In this document: piece after piece, positions 27,207 through 35,707 of the stretch
Position numbering within the stretch: the stretch's first letter is position 1
How the letters are laid out: each line of letters opens with the position of its first letter
IMG/VR virus record: IMGVR_UViG_3300030333_004663
Coordinates: 1-35,707 of that record
Reading direction: 5' to 3' (one strand)
DNA from: a virus
DNA: 35,707 nucleotides
Program-made: the position numbers and the translations under genes
Notes under the pieces: generated by a model
The model's input: the letters and a program-made list of their open reading frames with translations, nothing else
Told to the model about the DNA's origin: nothing
The model's database searches: none

Positions 27207-30200
27207 TGAGCGACAATCCATTTTTTAATGAGCAATATTATTTATATGCTCAAAATATAGCTCAAAAACGTAAAGCAGCTCAAGATTTTCTTGATGCAAA
27301 TCCTATGTATCAAGATAGATATATTCAAATTTCAAAACAATATCCTATTTTACCTACACCTGTTGTTGATGGTATAGCTAGAAGTGGTGCAGATATAGAT
27401 TCAAATGCATGTCAAGCAATTGTTCAAAAATACAGTGATGAAATGGTCAAACAAATTTGTGAAGATTATAACTATGCAAAAGCAAATTACAGTATGAAAG
27501 GTATTGAAGATGAACATAAAATCCATCTTTTAGATTTAGCTACATTTGGTTTTTGGGGATATGGAATGCAAGTTAAATCTTTTGTAATTGATAAAATAAT
27601 TCCTGATTCTTTAGTTGAAGGCAAAGATGGTATGTTTGCAAATATTAATGAATGGGCTAAAAACAACAGAGCTAAAGGACCTGGACAAGGAAGTACTATT
27701 TGGAAAGGTAGATGGGATAATCCAATAAAAAACTTTGGAAACAGTTTGGGTTGGTACTTAATGGGCGTTGAAGCTATAGGACAAAAAATAGCAGATAGAG
27801 TTCCAGGTGGTTCAATATATGCATATGCTAAACAAATGAATGCATATGATGAAATGTTATCATCAGGAATAGCTCCTGAAGTTATAGAAAAAAATCTTCA
27901 TATTAAATTTTCCTATAAAGATTTAGCAGAAATAAGAAAAAGGACTAAAGGTAAGTTTGGTCGTAAACAAAATATATTCCAAGAATTAAATGAATTTACA
28001 GAATTTTGGAATTTAGCTAAAGAAAAAGCTGGAGAACATTATATAACTGAATTTAATAGACAAATGATTCAACAAAAGCCTGTTAACTTTAGAAGAAATT
28101 TCTGGTTAGATATGGGTTCTATAAAAGCAGAAGATACTCCATATTGGGATTATTTAACAAATGTAAAAAGATATCCACCAGAAATGGTTAAAGATATTAT
28201 TTATTCAGACATTGGTGTTCCAGTAAAAAATCTAGATGACCATGGTGAAATAAATTATAGAAGTTTACAAAATCCACATGAGATATATGCATGGGCTAAT
28301 AGAGAATTTAATGATAATCCGAATAAAGCTTTAGAATACGCTCAAAGAGTTGACGAACAAGTATTAAATAAAAATAAAATAATACAATATTCTCCTGGTC
28401 GTTCTACTGCTGCTGATATTGCACCAGTTGGTTCAACAATGTATAACATAATATCAGGAACAATTGATGGTACTTTCAGAATAGCTCCTGAACTTTTAGG
28501 TGGAGGATTTATAAAAAGATTTAAATATGCAAGTAAGTTATCTAAAAGTCCAGCAGATGATGTTTATGAAATGATGAAAACAGGTGTTCATCCTGTTACT
28601 AAAGAGCCAGTTATTTTAACTAGAAAACATGCTAAAAAGTGGGGAAGCGAATGGGACGAATCATATAGTAGATTTTCTTGGCAAAGCAATCCTCAAATTA
28701 GGGCTGCAAGAAAAGCAGGCAAAGAAGCTAGAAAAGAATTCAAAATTGTTAATGCAAGAGTTGCTGGTTGGTTTGCACAGACTACTGATGAATTAATACA
28801 AAGACCATTTATGCAAACATTCTTAAAAGGATTAACAAAAACTGATAATGTATTTGAATTGAAAAAAATTGCAGTATTAGAAAATATGCCTTACAGCGTA
28901 CTTAACAGAATAGCTCAAACAACTAATATAACTGCAATGTCTAAATTATGGAAAGGACTTTTAACTACTGGTGAAATAGGAATTAAAAATTTTGAATATA
29001 AACTTCCTGTAGCTGGATTGCAAACAGGATTAAAGGGAAGTAGTTTCTTATTAAATAACACATTAAATAAAATATATGAAGCAGGAATAGAAGCACAAAA
29101 AAGTAAAAATTTTCTTAAAAAATTTATTCAAGCTCCAGCTTTAAGAGCAATAGGTTCAGAAACCGCAATGTATCCAAGTATTGGTACACAATTAGGTAGA
29201 GTGTTAAATCCAATAGGTAAACGATTAAATAGAATAACTGAACACATTACTCCTAATAAAGCAGATGTTAAAGCTAGAAAAGGTTTTATTGATAATGTTC
29301 AAGCAATAGATGATGGAGTATTAGACGTATTAGAAAAAACAGGAAAGTTAGATTTTAAAAAACATTTAGGTTTTATGCCTGCGTTTACTAGAGGATTATC
29401 TAGTTACTGGAACAGAATGGCTGGTATGAGACCTGATGATATATTAAGTATGTCGGATAGAGAAGGTGCTTTTACAAATCTATATTATAAATTATTAGCA
29501 GAAGATTGGGCTCCATCACAAGCAGACCAAATATTAAAAGAATTTGGAAGAATAATGTATTCAGATGATGTAGGAGCTTGGAACACTTTTATGTTAACGC
29601 AATTAAAAAGAGATTTAGTACATGTTAAAAAACAAGGTAAAGGTCAACATAGAGTTATTAAACAATTTATTAAACAAATAGAAACAGAAATAGAAGAAGG
29701 TAAATACTTAATAGATAGTTTTGGTGAAGAAGTATTTATCGATGGAATGCCTTTTATAGAAAAAGTTACAGATTTTGGACCAACTAAAAAAATGTTTGTT
29801 CAAGGTGCAACACAATATGCTGAGTTTACAAATCATTCTATCAGAATGTTTAACAGTGCTCATATGAGAAAACTTATGGGAAATACATTTGTTAATATGG
29901 AAGATTTTTTTGATATTCATCATTATGACAATATTATAGATGCTTGGAAAGATAAGAACTTTGATTATTTGAAATGGGGTAAAATTCCTATTTATTCAAA
30001 ATTTAATGGTATGAATCCAGTAGCAGTTTTATCAGATTTTTGGATTAGTAAATTTACTAAACCATCTTGGTTGTTTAGAAGAGCTTTAACTGTAAGACCA
30101 GGACTTGATGAACAAATAAGATTTATGTTAGACCCAGATTTAACATCTGTGTTAAACCCAATTGAATATACAAAATTCTTTTTTGCAGGAGGAAAGAAAA

Positions 30201-33163
30201 GTACTGCTAAAACTTTACTAGGTCAAAACATAGGTAAGGTTGTTAGAAAAATGGTTGATGAAGGTGAAGACCCTAGCAATATGTTAACTTCATTAGAAAT
30301 GTCTAGAGTTTATGGAGCTAATTATACATTTGAAGGTTTTGATGACTTTAGAAAACTTATGCCTAAAAATATAAAAATGGAAGTTGTTAGATGGAATGCA
30401 CCTAAATATGTTAATTATAAATTATCACAATTAGCAAGATTAAGATATTCTCCTTTAGAAAAAAAAGTAGCTGAACTTGGTTGGGGAGACGAATTATTTA
30501 AATGGTGGAATAGTGCTGAAGCATATGAATTAAAAAAACAATTCGTTAAAGGTTCAGGAGAAAAATATAAATTCTTATTAGACCCTGGTCAAGAAGCATT
30601 AGGCTTAAAACATTTAAGAGCTATTGAAGCTAAAATCAGAATGGCAACAGGACACTTAATGAGAAAAGGAACTCAAGAACCAGGTGTTGTAGATGCACAA
30701 GGAGTTATGGGAGAAATAATTGATATAGGAGATGGACTTAGTGATTTCTTAATTGATAATATTCCTTATAGAGGCAATCAAATATTACGTAATGCTATAT
30801 GGGACGAAAGAGGTTTATTAAAAAAGGGTAAACAAATAGGTTCAGAAAATCCAGATGATTATGTTAAATTTACACCATTTAGAGATGATTGGGCAACTAG
30901 ACATTTTAATAGCAAAGACCAAAGACATGCATTAAAAGAATTAAAGAAATACATAGATAGTGCAGTTGATGATGGATTTGTAGATGGATATGGTGATTTA
31001 ATAGCATCAAAATCTGGAAGAAAACAAACTCCTGGAGAAATAGGTCTTACTTGGTGGGACCAATTGTTATCAGCAGGTTATGAAAGATTTTTAACTTTAC
31101 CACTAGGAGATTTACATAGAGCTACAGCATTTAAACAATATAGACAATTTTATTTAAATTTTAATTTTAAAGAATATAGTAAAGAAGTTCAGAAACATTT
31201 TATTGACCAAGCTGTAGCAGAAGGAATACCTAAAAGACTTATAGATGAAATGCGAAAGCTTTATGATAAAGGTATTCATGGTGTTAAAGATAAAGCAGAA
31301 GTAATAGAAAGTGCAGCAAGAAGTTTTGCCGCTAGTCAAACTATGGAATTATTATATGATTCAGCTAAAAGACATAGAGTATCTGATATGTTTAGACACA
31401 TATTTCCTTTCCCTGAATTGTGGTTTGAGGTAATGAAATCATACAGTAGGTTAATTGCTAAGAATCCTTATGGAGTTAGAACTGCATCATTAGGAGTTAA
31501 AGGAGTAAGAGGTGCAGAAGTATTAGCTCATAGAGACCAAGGGTTCCTTTCAAAAGACCCTGCAGGTTCAGGTGCAGATGTTTATTTATTACCTTTTTCT
31601 TCTTGGATGTCAGGTTTAGTTTATGGTGATAATGCAAAAAAGAATTATTTAACTAATAATGGTTATGTATCAGGAGTAAACTTAATTGCTCAAAACCAAA
31701 TTCCTGGTGCTGTTCCTTGGGTAGAATTTCAAATAGATAAAGTTTTACCAGATTATGGAACTATGGGAGAAGCAAAAAGAAATATACAAGGTGGTTTTCC
31801 TGGTCCAGAAACTATAGGGCAAGCAGTTAGTGTTGAGCCAAATTGGCTTACGATATTAAGAGCTGCAAATGTTCCAAGAATAATTATGTATCTTTTAGGT
31901 CATGATGATATGCATAAAAATTATTTAGATTTTGATACAGCTACTTCAAATCACTGGGAAGAAGAGCATAGTGACTTAGATAACAAAAGAGCTGCAAAAA
32001 CAATTGAAGTTGCTCAAGGTATATTTCTTACAAATCAAGACGAAGTTTTATTAGCAGAAGGAAAACTAGATAGATATTTAAAACTTCAAAATCCATCACA
32101 ACATGAAATATATACCAAATTGGGTAAACCTGAAGGTATGAGAAAATCATATTTTACACCTGAAGAAATAAATGATGCAGTACTTGCATACTCTTTAGAC
32201 AAAGCTGGAATATTATTTTTATTCGATTTATTTTTTGCTTGGGAAGGTCCTAGTGCATCTCATCAAAAATTTTATGCAGCAGATAAACATGGAAGATTCT
32301 TTGCAATGCAAGTTTTAGCTGCTGAATTTTTTGAATTAAAAGAAAAATATTTTGGTGATACTCAAAAAGCACATAATGAATTTCAAAGAAGATATGGATT
32401 AGAGTTTGGTTGGATTGCTTCAGGTAAAAGAGATAAAACAAAATTTGAAGCATATGAAATTAAAAATATTGAATGGAGAGCCCAGAACGAAGATATACTT
32501 AGAAGCTTACCTGAAAGCGGTTGGTTATTAGCACCAGACAGTCCAGAAGCAGATAGAGATTTTAGTACTCTATATGCAGAAAATATTAAAAATCCAAGAG
32601 ATTGGCTATTTGCAGCTAATGATTTGTTAGGTACAGTGGAATACAATAAAGTTAAAGAAGATAATGAACGGTTATATGGAGATGACCCAAATGAAGTTGA
32701 TAGACAAAATAGATTAGCTAGAAATAATATTAGATACATGAGACCAGGTTTCTTAAGAAATTATGGTGGTGGATATTTAGACTTAGAAGAAACATATAGA
32801 GAAGTAAGAGAGAAATGGGAAGATGAAGCTTACGATGGTATTGAAATTGTAGAAGGATACAGAGAGTTTTTGCCTATTATTGAAGCTTTAGAAGCACGGT
32901 CAATGGAAATGAGCAATAGTGAAAATCCAGATTGGTGGAGAACTTCAGAAACTCAATATGCTGAATCATTACGTATTTGGGCATATAAACATGCTGAAGC
33001 TATATGGTCAGGAACTCCTGATTTATTTGAAGACTCAGAAGCTTCAGCAGCTTATGAAGGTCCAGGTTATGCTGATTTCTATTACTTCTGGTGGGAATTA
33101 TTAGTTAAGTTAGTAGGCCCAGGAGAACATTTGGTAGACTATGTACAAGAAGAAAGTGATTAA
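27206..33163 (+). CDS. Giant virion-associated protein (1985 aa)
   Basis: ATGA-style overlap with the previous gene. No signal peptide. Extended helical protein, rich in Lys, Trp, Tyr and Phe, with Gly/Trp-rich segments (WKGRWDNPIKNFGNSLGWYL) and a long middle of amphipathic helices. Around residues 1400-1435 occurs FRHIFPFPELWFEVMKSYSR LIAKNPYG, a block I recall from very large head-region proteins of actinophages. No clear lysozyme, protease or polymerase motif is found. Size and position right after portal suggest an internal ejection protein carried in the capsid; a major capsid protein is not recognised downstream within the window. Confidence 0.6.
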   Translation: MSDNPFFNEQYYLYAQNIAQKRKAAQDFLDANPMYQDRYIQISKQYPILPTPVVDGIARSGADIDSNACQAIVQKYSDEMVKQICEDYNYAKANYSMKGIEDEHKIHLLDLATFGFWGYGMQVKSFVIDKIIPDSLVEGKDGMFANINEWAKNNRAKGPGQGSTIWKGRWDNPIKNFGNSLGWYLMGVEAIGQKIADRVPGGSIYAYAKQMNAYDEMLSSGIAPEVIEKNLHIKFSYKDLAEIRKRTKGKFGRKQNIFQELNEFTEFWNLAKEKAGEHYITEFNRQMIQQKPVNFRRNFWLDMGSIKAEDTPYWDYLTNVKRYPPEMVKDIIYSDIGVPVKNLDDHGEINYRSLQNPHEIYAWANREFNDNPNKALEYAQRVDEQVLNKNKIIQYSPGRSTAADIAPVGSTMYNIISGTIDGTFRIAPELLGGGFIKRFKYASKLSKSPADDVYEMMKTGVHPVTKEPVILTRKHAKKWGSEWDESYSRFSWQSNPQIRAARKAGKEARKEFKIVNARVAGWFAQTTDELIQRPFMQTFLKGLTKTDNVFELKKIAVLENMPYSVLNRIAQTTNITAMSKLWKGLLTTGEIGIKNFEYKLPVAGLQTGLKGSSFLLNNTLNKIYEAGIEAQKSKNFLKKFIQAPALRAIGSETAMYPSIGTQLGRVLNPIGKRLNRITEHITPNKADVKARKGFIDNVQAIDDGVLDVLEKTGKLDFKKHLGFMPAFTRGLSSYWNRMAGMRPDDILSMSDREGAFTNLYYKLLAEDWAPSQADQILKEFGRIMYSDDVGAWNTFMLTQLKRDLVHVKKQGKGQHRVIKQFIKQIETEIEEGKYLIDSFGEEVFIDGMPFIEKVTDFGPTKKMFVQGATQYAEFTNHSIRMFNSAHMRKLMGNTFVNMEDFFDIHHYDNIIDAWKDKNFDYLKWGKIPIYSKFNGMNPVAVLSDFWISKFTKPSWLFRRALTVRPGLDEQIRFMLDPDLTSVLNPIEYTKFFFAGGKKSTAKTLLGQNIGKVVRKMVDEGEDPSNMLTSLEMSRVYGANYTFEGFDDFRKLMPKNIKMEVVRWNAPKYVNYKLSQLARLRYSPLEKKVAELGWGDELFKWWNSAEAYELKKQFVKGSGEKYKFLLDPGQEALGLKHLRAIEAKIRMATGHLMRKGTQEPGVVDAQGVMGEIIDIGDGLSDFLIDNIPYRGNQILRNAIWDERGLLKKGKQIGSENPDDYVKFTPFRDDWATRHFNSKDQRHALKELKKYIDSAVDDGFVDGYGDLIASKSGRKQTPGEIGLTWWDQLLSAGYERFLTLPLGDLHRATAFKQYRQFYLNFNFKEYSKEVQKHFIDQAVAEGIPKRLIDEMRKLYDKGIHGVKDKAEVIESAARSFAASQTMELLYDSAKRHRVSDMFRHIFPFPELWFEVMKSYSRLIAKNPYGVRTASLGVKGVRGAEVLAHRDQGFLSKDPAGSGADVYLLPFSSWMSGLVYGDNAKKNYLTNNGYVSGVNLIAQNQIPGAVPWVEFQIDKVLPDYGTMGEAKRNIQGGFPGPETIGQAVSVEPNWLTILRAANVPRIIMYLLGHDDMHKNYLDFDTATSNHWEEEHSDLDNKRAAKTIEVAQGIFLTNQDEVLLAEGKLDRYLKLQNPSQHEIYTKLGKPEGMRKSYFTPEEINDAVLAYSLDKAGILFLFDLFFAWEGPSASHQKFYAADKHGRFFAMQVLAAEFFELKEKYFGDTQKAHNEFQRRYGLEFGWIASGKRDKTKFEAYEIKNIEWRAQNEDILRSLPESGWLLAPDSPEADRDFSTLYAENIKNPRDWLFAANDLLGTVEYNKVKEDNERLYGDDPNEVDRQNRLARNNIRYMRPGFLRNYGGGYLDLEETYREVREKWEDEAYDGIEIVEGYREFLPIIEALEARSMEMSNSENPDWWRTSETQYAESLRIWAYKHAEAIWSGTPDLFEDSEASAAYEGPGYADFYYFWWELLVKLVGPGEHLVDYVQEESD

Positions 33164-33169
33164 TAACTT

Positions 33170-34402
33170 ATGTTAACTAAAGAACAAATAGAAGATAAAG
33201 TAGAATTAGAGCTAGCTGATTGGACTGTGTTATGGGATGCAGTAGAAGAAAGTGGAGACCCATTTGATATAGATAAATTTGTAACTGGTCAATATTTAAG
33301 ACATAATGATGAGTCAGCTGAATTCTTACTTGATATTATGCAAGAAGATGGTACATATGATTGGAACTCTGTTAAAAATATTTATGATATTTTTAATGTT
33401 GATGAAGACCCACCGCAAACTCCTCCTCCAAATACTGAAACAGGTCCGCAAAAAAACTTTTATGAAGGTGATGCATACGATGCTAATAGAAATATTAGTT
33501 GGGTAGAAAACAATCAAGTTACAGAACCTCAAGCTTTTACAAGTCATTTTGATGCAAATTATTTAACTAAAATATTTGCTCAAAACAATAGTCAAATAAT
33601 CGTTGAGTATCAAGATGCGTTTGTTGAAGCAGGTCTTTTAACTGCTGACGAACAAGCACAAGAATTAGGATATTGGGGTCCTTTAACTAAAAATGCATTT
33701 AAAGGATTGCTTATGTTTATTGATGACAGTTTAGATTTTGCTCTAAATAGTCCAAAATTTAATACTTTAAAAAGTGATATTCAAAGAGCATTTCAAGGCA
33801 AGACATTTGTTACTGACCCAGCAGGTATTGATTTTTATGCAGGCCATTTTAAAGAAGCAGATGAACCTATTCCTGAAAATATATTAACTGAACTTGCTAT
33901 AAGAGAAGTATTAAATATTGGTTTAAATAAGAGAATTCAAGCTAAAGAAGCAATTGAGAAACAAACTGATAGAGATTATGAAGAACAGGTACGTTTACAA
34001 AATGCTGAGTTAGATGAATATCAATTAAAAGAAGCTGTAACAACTTGGGCAAAAGAAAATGGTTACGGAGAACCAACTGAAGCTCAATTAAGCAGAGCGT
34101 TTGGAGCATATGCAGAAGCATATGACCCTTATATAAAAGCATTAGTTGACCAAAATAATGCTATAAGAAACAATACATATTTAAATCAACAATGGCCAAT
34201 GGATACTATTTCTCAATATGAACAAACAGGTTCAATGCCAGATGTACCTAAATATAAAGATTTCTTTTACAAAGAAGACCCACTTACTACAGCTGTAAAA
34301 AGTATTGAAGATGAAAAAGAAGCTGAAAGTGATATGATTACTCAAGCTCAAGAAATTGAAAATCAAAAAATAAGATTACTTAATTTAACTTTAGGTAGAT
34401 AA
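33170..34402 (+). CDS. Acidic virion-associated protein (410 aa)
   Basis: Starts 7 nt after the giant gene; weak ribosome binding site. Acidic N-terminus (MLTKEQIEDKVELELADWTV), Pro-rich linker DEDPPQTPPPNTETGP near residue 82, then helices (GYWGPLTKNAFKGLLMFIDD; a possible peptidoglycan-binding-like LGYWGPLTKNAF pattern) and a Glu/Gln-rich C-terminal coil. The LGYWGPxTxxAFK stretch hints at a PG-binding-1-like helix but is isolated. Probably a second internal or head protein. Confidence 0.5.
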   Translation: MLTKEQIEDKVELELADWTVLWDAVEESGDPFDIDKFVTGQYLRHNDESAEFLLDIMQEDGTYDWNSVKNIYDIFNVDEDPPQTPPPNTETGPQKNFYEGDAYDANRNISWVENNQVTEPQAFTSHFDANYLTKIFAQNNSQIIVEYQDAFVEAGLLTADEQAQELGYWGPLTKNAFKGLLMFIDDSLDFALNSPKFNTLKSDIQRAFQGKTFVTDPAGIDFYAGHFKEADEPIPENILTELAIREVLNIGLNKRIQAKEAIEKQTDRDYEEQVRLQNAELDEYQLKEAVTTWAKENGYGEPTEAQLSRAFGAYAEAYDPYIKALVDQNNAIRNNTYLNQQWPMDTISQYEQTGSMPDVPKYKDFFYKEDPLTTAVKSIEDEKEAESDMITQAQEIENQKIRLLNLTLGR

Positions 34403-34403
34403 A

Positions 34404-35707
34404 GTGCAAGTTAATTTTGTTAATTCATTACTAGGAGCAGAATACGACCCTGAAGAAAGAGAACGTATTCGTCAAGAACGTAAAGCAAAAATTGAAGCTA
34501 GACGTAAAGCTAAAGCTGAAGAAAGATTAATTGCTGGAGAAACTACTGCTGAAACTCCTAATCCTAAAATTTTACATGTTTACAAAGATTCTCCTGACCC
34601 ATTAGGTCGTAAATTATCTGCAAAAACTGCAGTATTTGTAGAAGGGGAATGGGCTGATAGATTAAATTTAGAAGATGCTTGGCAAAATAAAGTTAAAAAA
34701 GATACTGGAATAATTGGTTCAGATAAAAAAAGTGGTCCACCTGATAATACTGGAAAAGTTATATTTGGAGATAGACAATCAACATATGATGAATACGATA
34801 AATTATGGATGGAATGGTTTGAACAAAATCCTGATGTTTATGCAGAAGCAAAAGCTAAAAGACTTGAAGGTTATGAATTTTATGATAAATGGGCTAAAGC
34901 AGGTGATGCAAGACAAGATGAAACTATTATGCGTCTTATTGATTCTGGTTGGGAACCAGAAACTACTTCTGAAGTTAAAGATACATCAAGAATAGTTCCT
35001 AGAGGAACTCCTGGTTCAGTATTAGCTATGCGTGGTGGTGATTTACCTAATCCATTTTATTATCAAGGTGGTGGACCAGATGGAATAGTTCCTATATCAG
35101 AAGGTAGCAAAGAAGCAAGCAAAGCAAAAGTTATAGAGTTACATAAAAATTGGTTAGAAACTGGTGCTGTACCTGATGGATTGTCTGATGACCAAATAAA
35201 AAGATTAGCTGAAATGAGAGAAAAACAATTAAACATTATTGATAACTTACCTGATGATTATAAATTAGGATATTACCAACCAAATGCTACTACATCACAC
35301 GTTATAACATTAGATAACTTTATACAAGAACGTAAACAAAATGTAACTCCTGAACTTAAAACTGTAGGTTGGATAGATGAATTAGCTGATAATGAAATAT
35401 TTGTTTTTGGTAGTAATGAACAAGGAATACATGGTGCAAATGCTGCATTACAAGCTAAGAATGAATTTGGTGCTGTATCAGGAGTAGGAGAAGGATTAAC
35501 TGGACAAACATATGCTTTACCTACAAAAGCTACTCCTTGGGTAAGTTTAAGTATAGATGAAGTTAGTAAAAATATAGATACGTTTTTAGAAGTTGCTAAA
35601 AATAATCCAGATAAAATTTTTAAAATGACACCTATAGGAACTAATCTAGCTAAATTTAAACCACAAGAAATAGCAGATTTATTATTTAGTAAAAATATAC
35701 CTAGTAA
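34404..35707 (+). CDS. Virion-region protein with C-terminal A1S_2505-like domain, incomplete
   Basis: GTG 34404 follows the previous stop by one base; the frame is open to the window end (434 codons). N-terminal coiled, basic-acidic segment (EERERIRQERKAKIEARRKA). Middle has charged helices and Pro/Gly linkers. From about residue 327: LADNEIFVFGSNEQGIHGAN, then GAVSGVGEGLTGQTYALPTK, KIFKMTPIGTNLAKFKPQEI. This matches the phage A1S_2505 family pattern (xIFVFGSNxxGxHGAxAAxxA.., GVGEGLTGQSYALPTK), a macro-like fold of unknown biochemical activity (from memory). Fusion to a virion-region protein is unusual. Confidence 0.65.
   Translation, partial: MQVNFVNSLLGAEYDPEERERIRQERKAKIEARRKAKAEERLIAGETTAETPNPKILHVYKDSPDPLGRKLSAKTAVFVEGEWADRLNLEDAWQNKVKKDTGIIGSDKKSGPPDNTGKVIFGDRQSTYDEYDKLWMEWFEQNPDVYAEAKAKRLEGYEFYDKWAKAGDARQDETIMRLIDSGWEPETTSEVKDTSRIVPRGTPGSVLAMRGGDLPNPFYYQGGGPDGIVPISEGSKEASKAKVIELHKNWLETGAVPDGLSDDQIKRLAEMREKQLNIIDNLPDDYKLGYYQPNATTSHVITLDNFIQERKQNVTPELKTVGWIDELADNEIFVFGSNEQGIHGANAALQAKNEFGAVSGVGEGLTGQTYALPTKATPWVSLSIDEVSKNIDTFLEVAKNNPDKIFKMTPIGTNLAKFKPQEIADLLFSKNIPS

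Noticed and set aside
1-35707. Prophage or integrated element
   Set aside because: No integrase, excisionase, attachment-like direct repeats at the ends or bacterial flanking genes are visible.
1-35707. CRISPR array
   Set aside because: No regularly spaced direct repeats with unique spacers were seen; the repeats found are two or three copies with coding or structural explanations.

Overview
The window is an internal piece, cut at both ends, of an AT-rich (by eye about one third G+C), densely packed genome of a tailed double-stranded DNA virus. It carries a large terminase, a portal, virion genes, holins and lysis genes, and genes overlap tightly (TAATG or ATGA junctions). Several hints point to an actinobacterial host of the marine, low-GC kind: the 140-aa protein at 26784 has the SGPGALS head-region signature I associate with actinophages; a secreted protein at 2418 has a poly-Thr linker; two operons appear to start leaderless (a -10 box exactly 7 nt before ATG). 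This host call is inference, not proof.

Layout. (1) 1-9251, rightward: end of a virion protein, three tandem paralogous fibre-like proteins, a fibre-associated small protein, then a lysis and secretion block (two small membrane proteins, a giant acidic secreted protein, a holin candidate, two tiny Cys-rich peptides, a DUF5675 protein), a 668-aa unknown, an r1t-holin-like protein, and a cassette of small basic proteins whose ends are repeated. (2) 9264-22898, leftward: the early arm. Its left operon (9264-13612) holds an HTH protein, a metallophosphoesterase, a Rad52/Sak-like annealing protein, zinc-ribbon proteins, a winged-helix protein and a lytic transglycosylase. The middle (14046-18643) is a ParB-like protein, a Cas7/RAMP-like protein, a MoxR-type AAA+ ATPase and a zincin-VWA protein. 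The right part (19069-22348) is a run of small genes around an SSB-like protein. (3) 22942-35707, rightward: terminase large subunit with zinc finger and HTH at its N-terminus, portal, an actinophage-like head protein, a 1985-aa virion protein, a 410-aa protein, and an incomplete protein with an A1S_2505-like domain.

How it works together: leftward early and rightward late transcription diverge near 22.66-22.94 kb, and late and early arms converge at 9.25 kb. No DNA polymerase, helicase, primase, integrase or major capsid protein is recognisable here; these may lie outside the window.

Most unusual: (a) a recurrent structured RNA leader on the early strand, four copies of which fold as a three-way junction with covarying stems, just upstream of small genes; (b) six early proteins ending in exactly Glu-Glu-Glu; (c) three consecutive late proteins ending in DLSxNxPGKYGVDY, each encoded by a 52-bp repeat across the gene junction; (d) a tRNA-like element without a normal D or anticodon arm just upstream of the RAMP-like gene; (e) the ParB / RAMP-like / MoxR / zincin-VWA neighbourhood; (f) a noncoding island at 13.6-14.05 kb with tandem repeats, a long hairpin and a loop matching the 16S anti-Shine-Dalgarno sequence.
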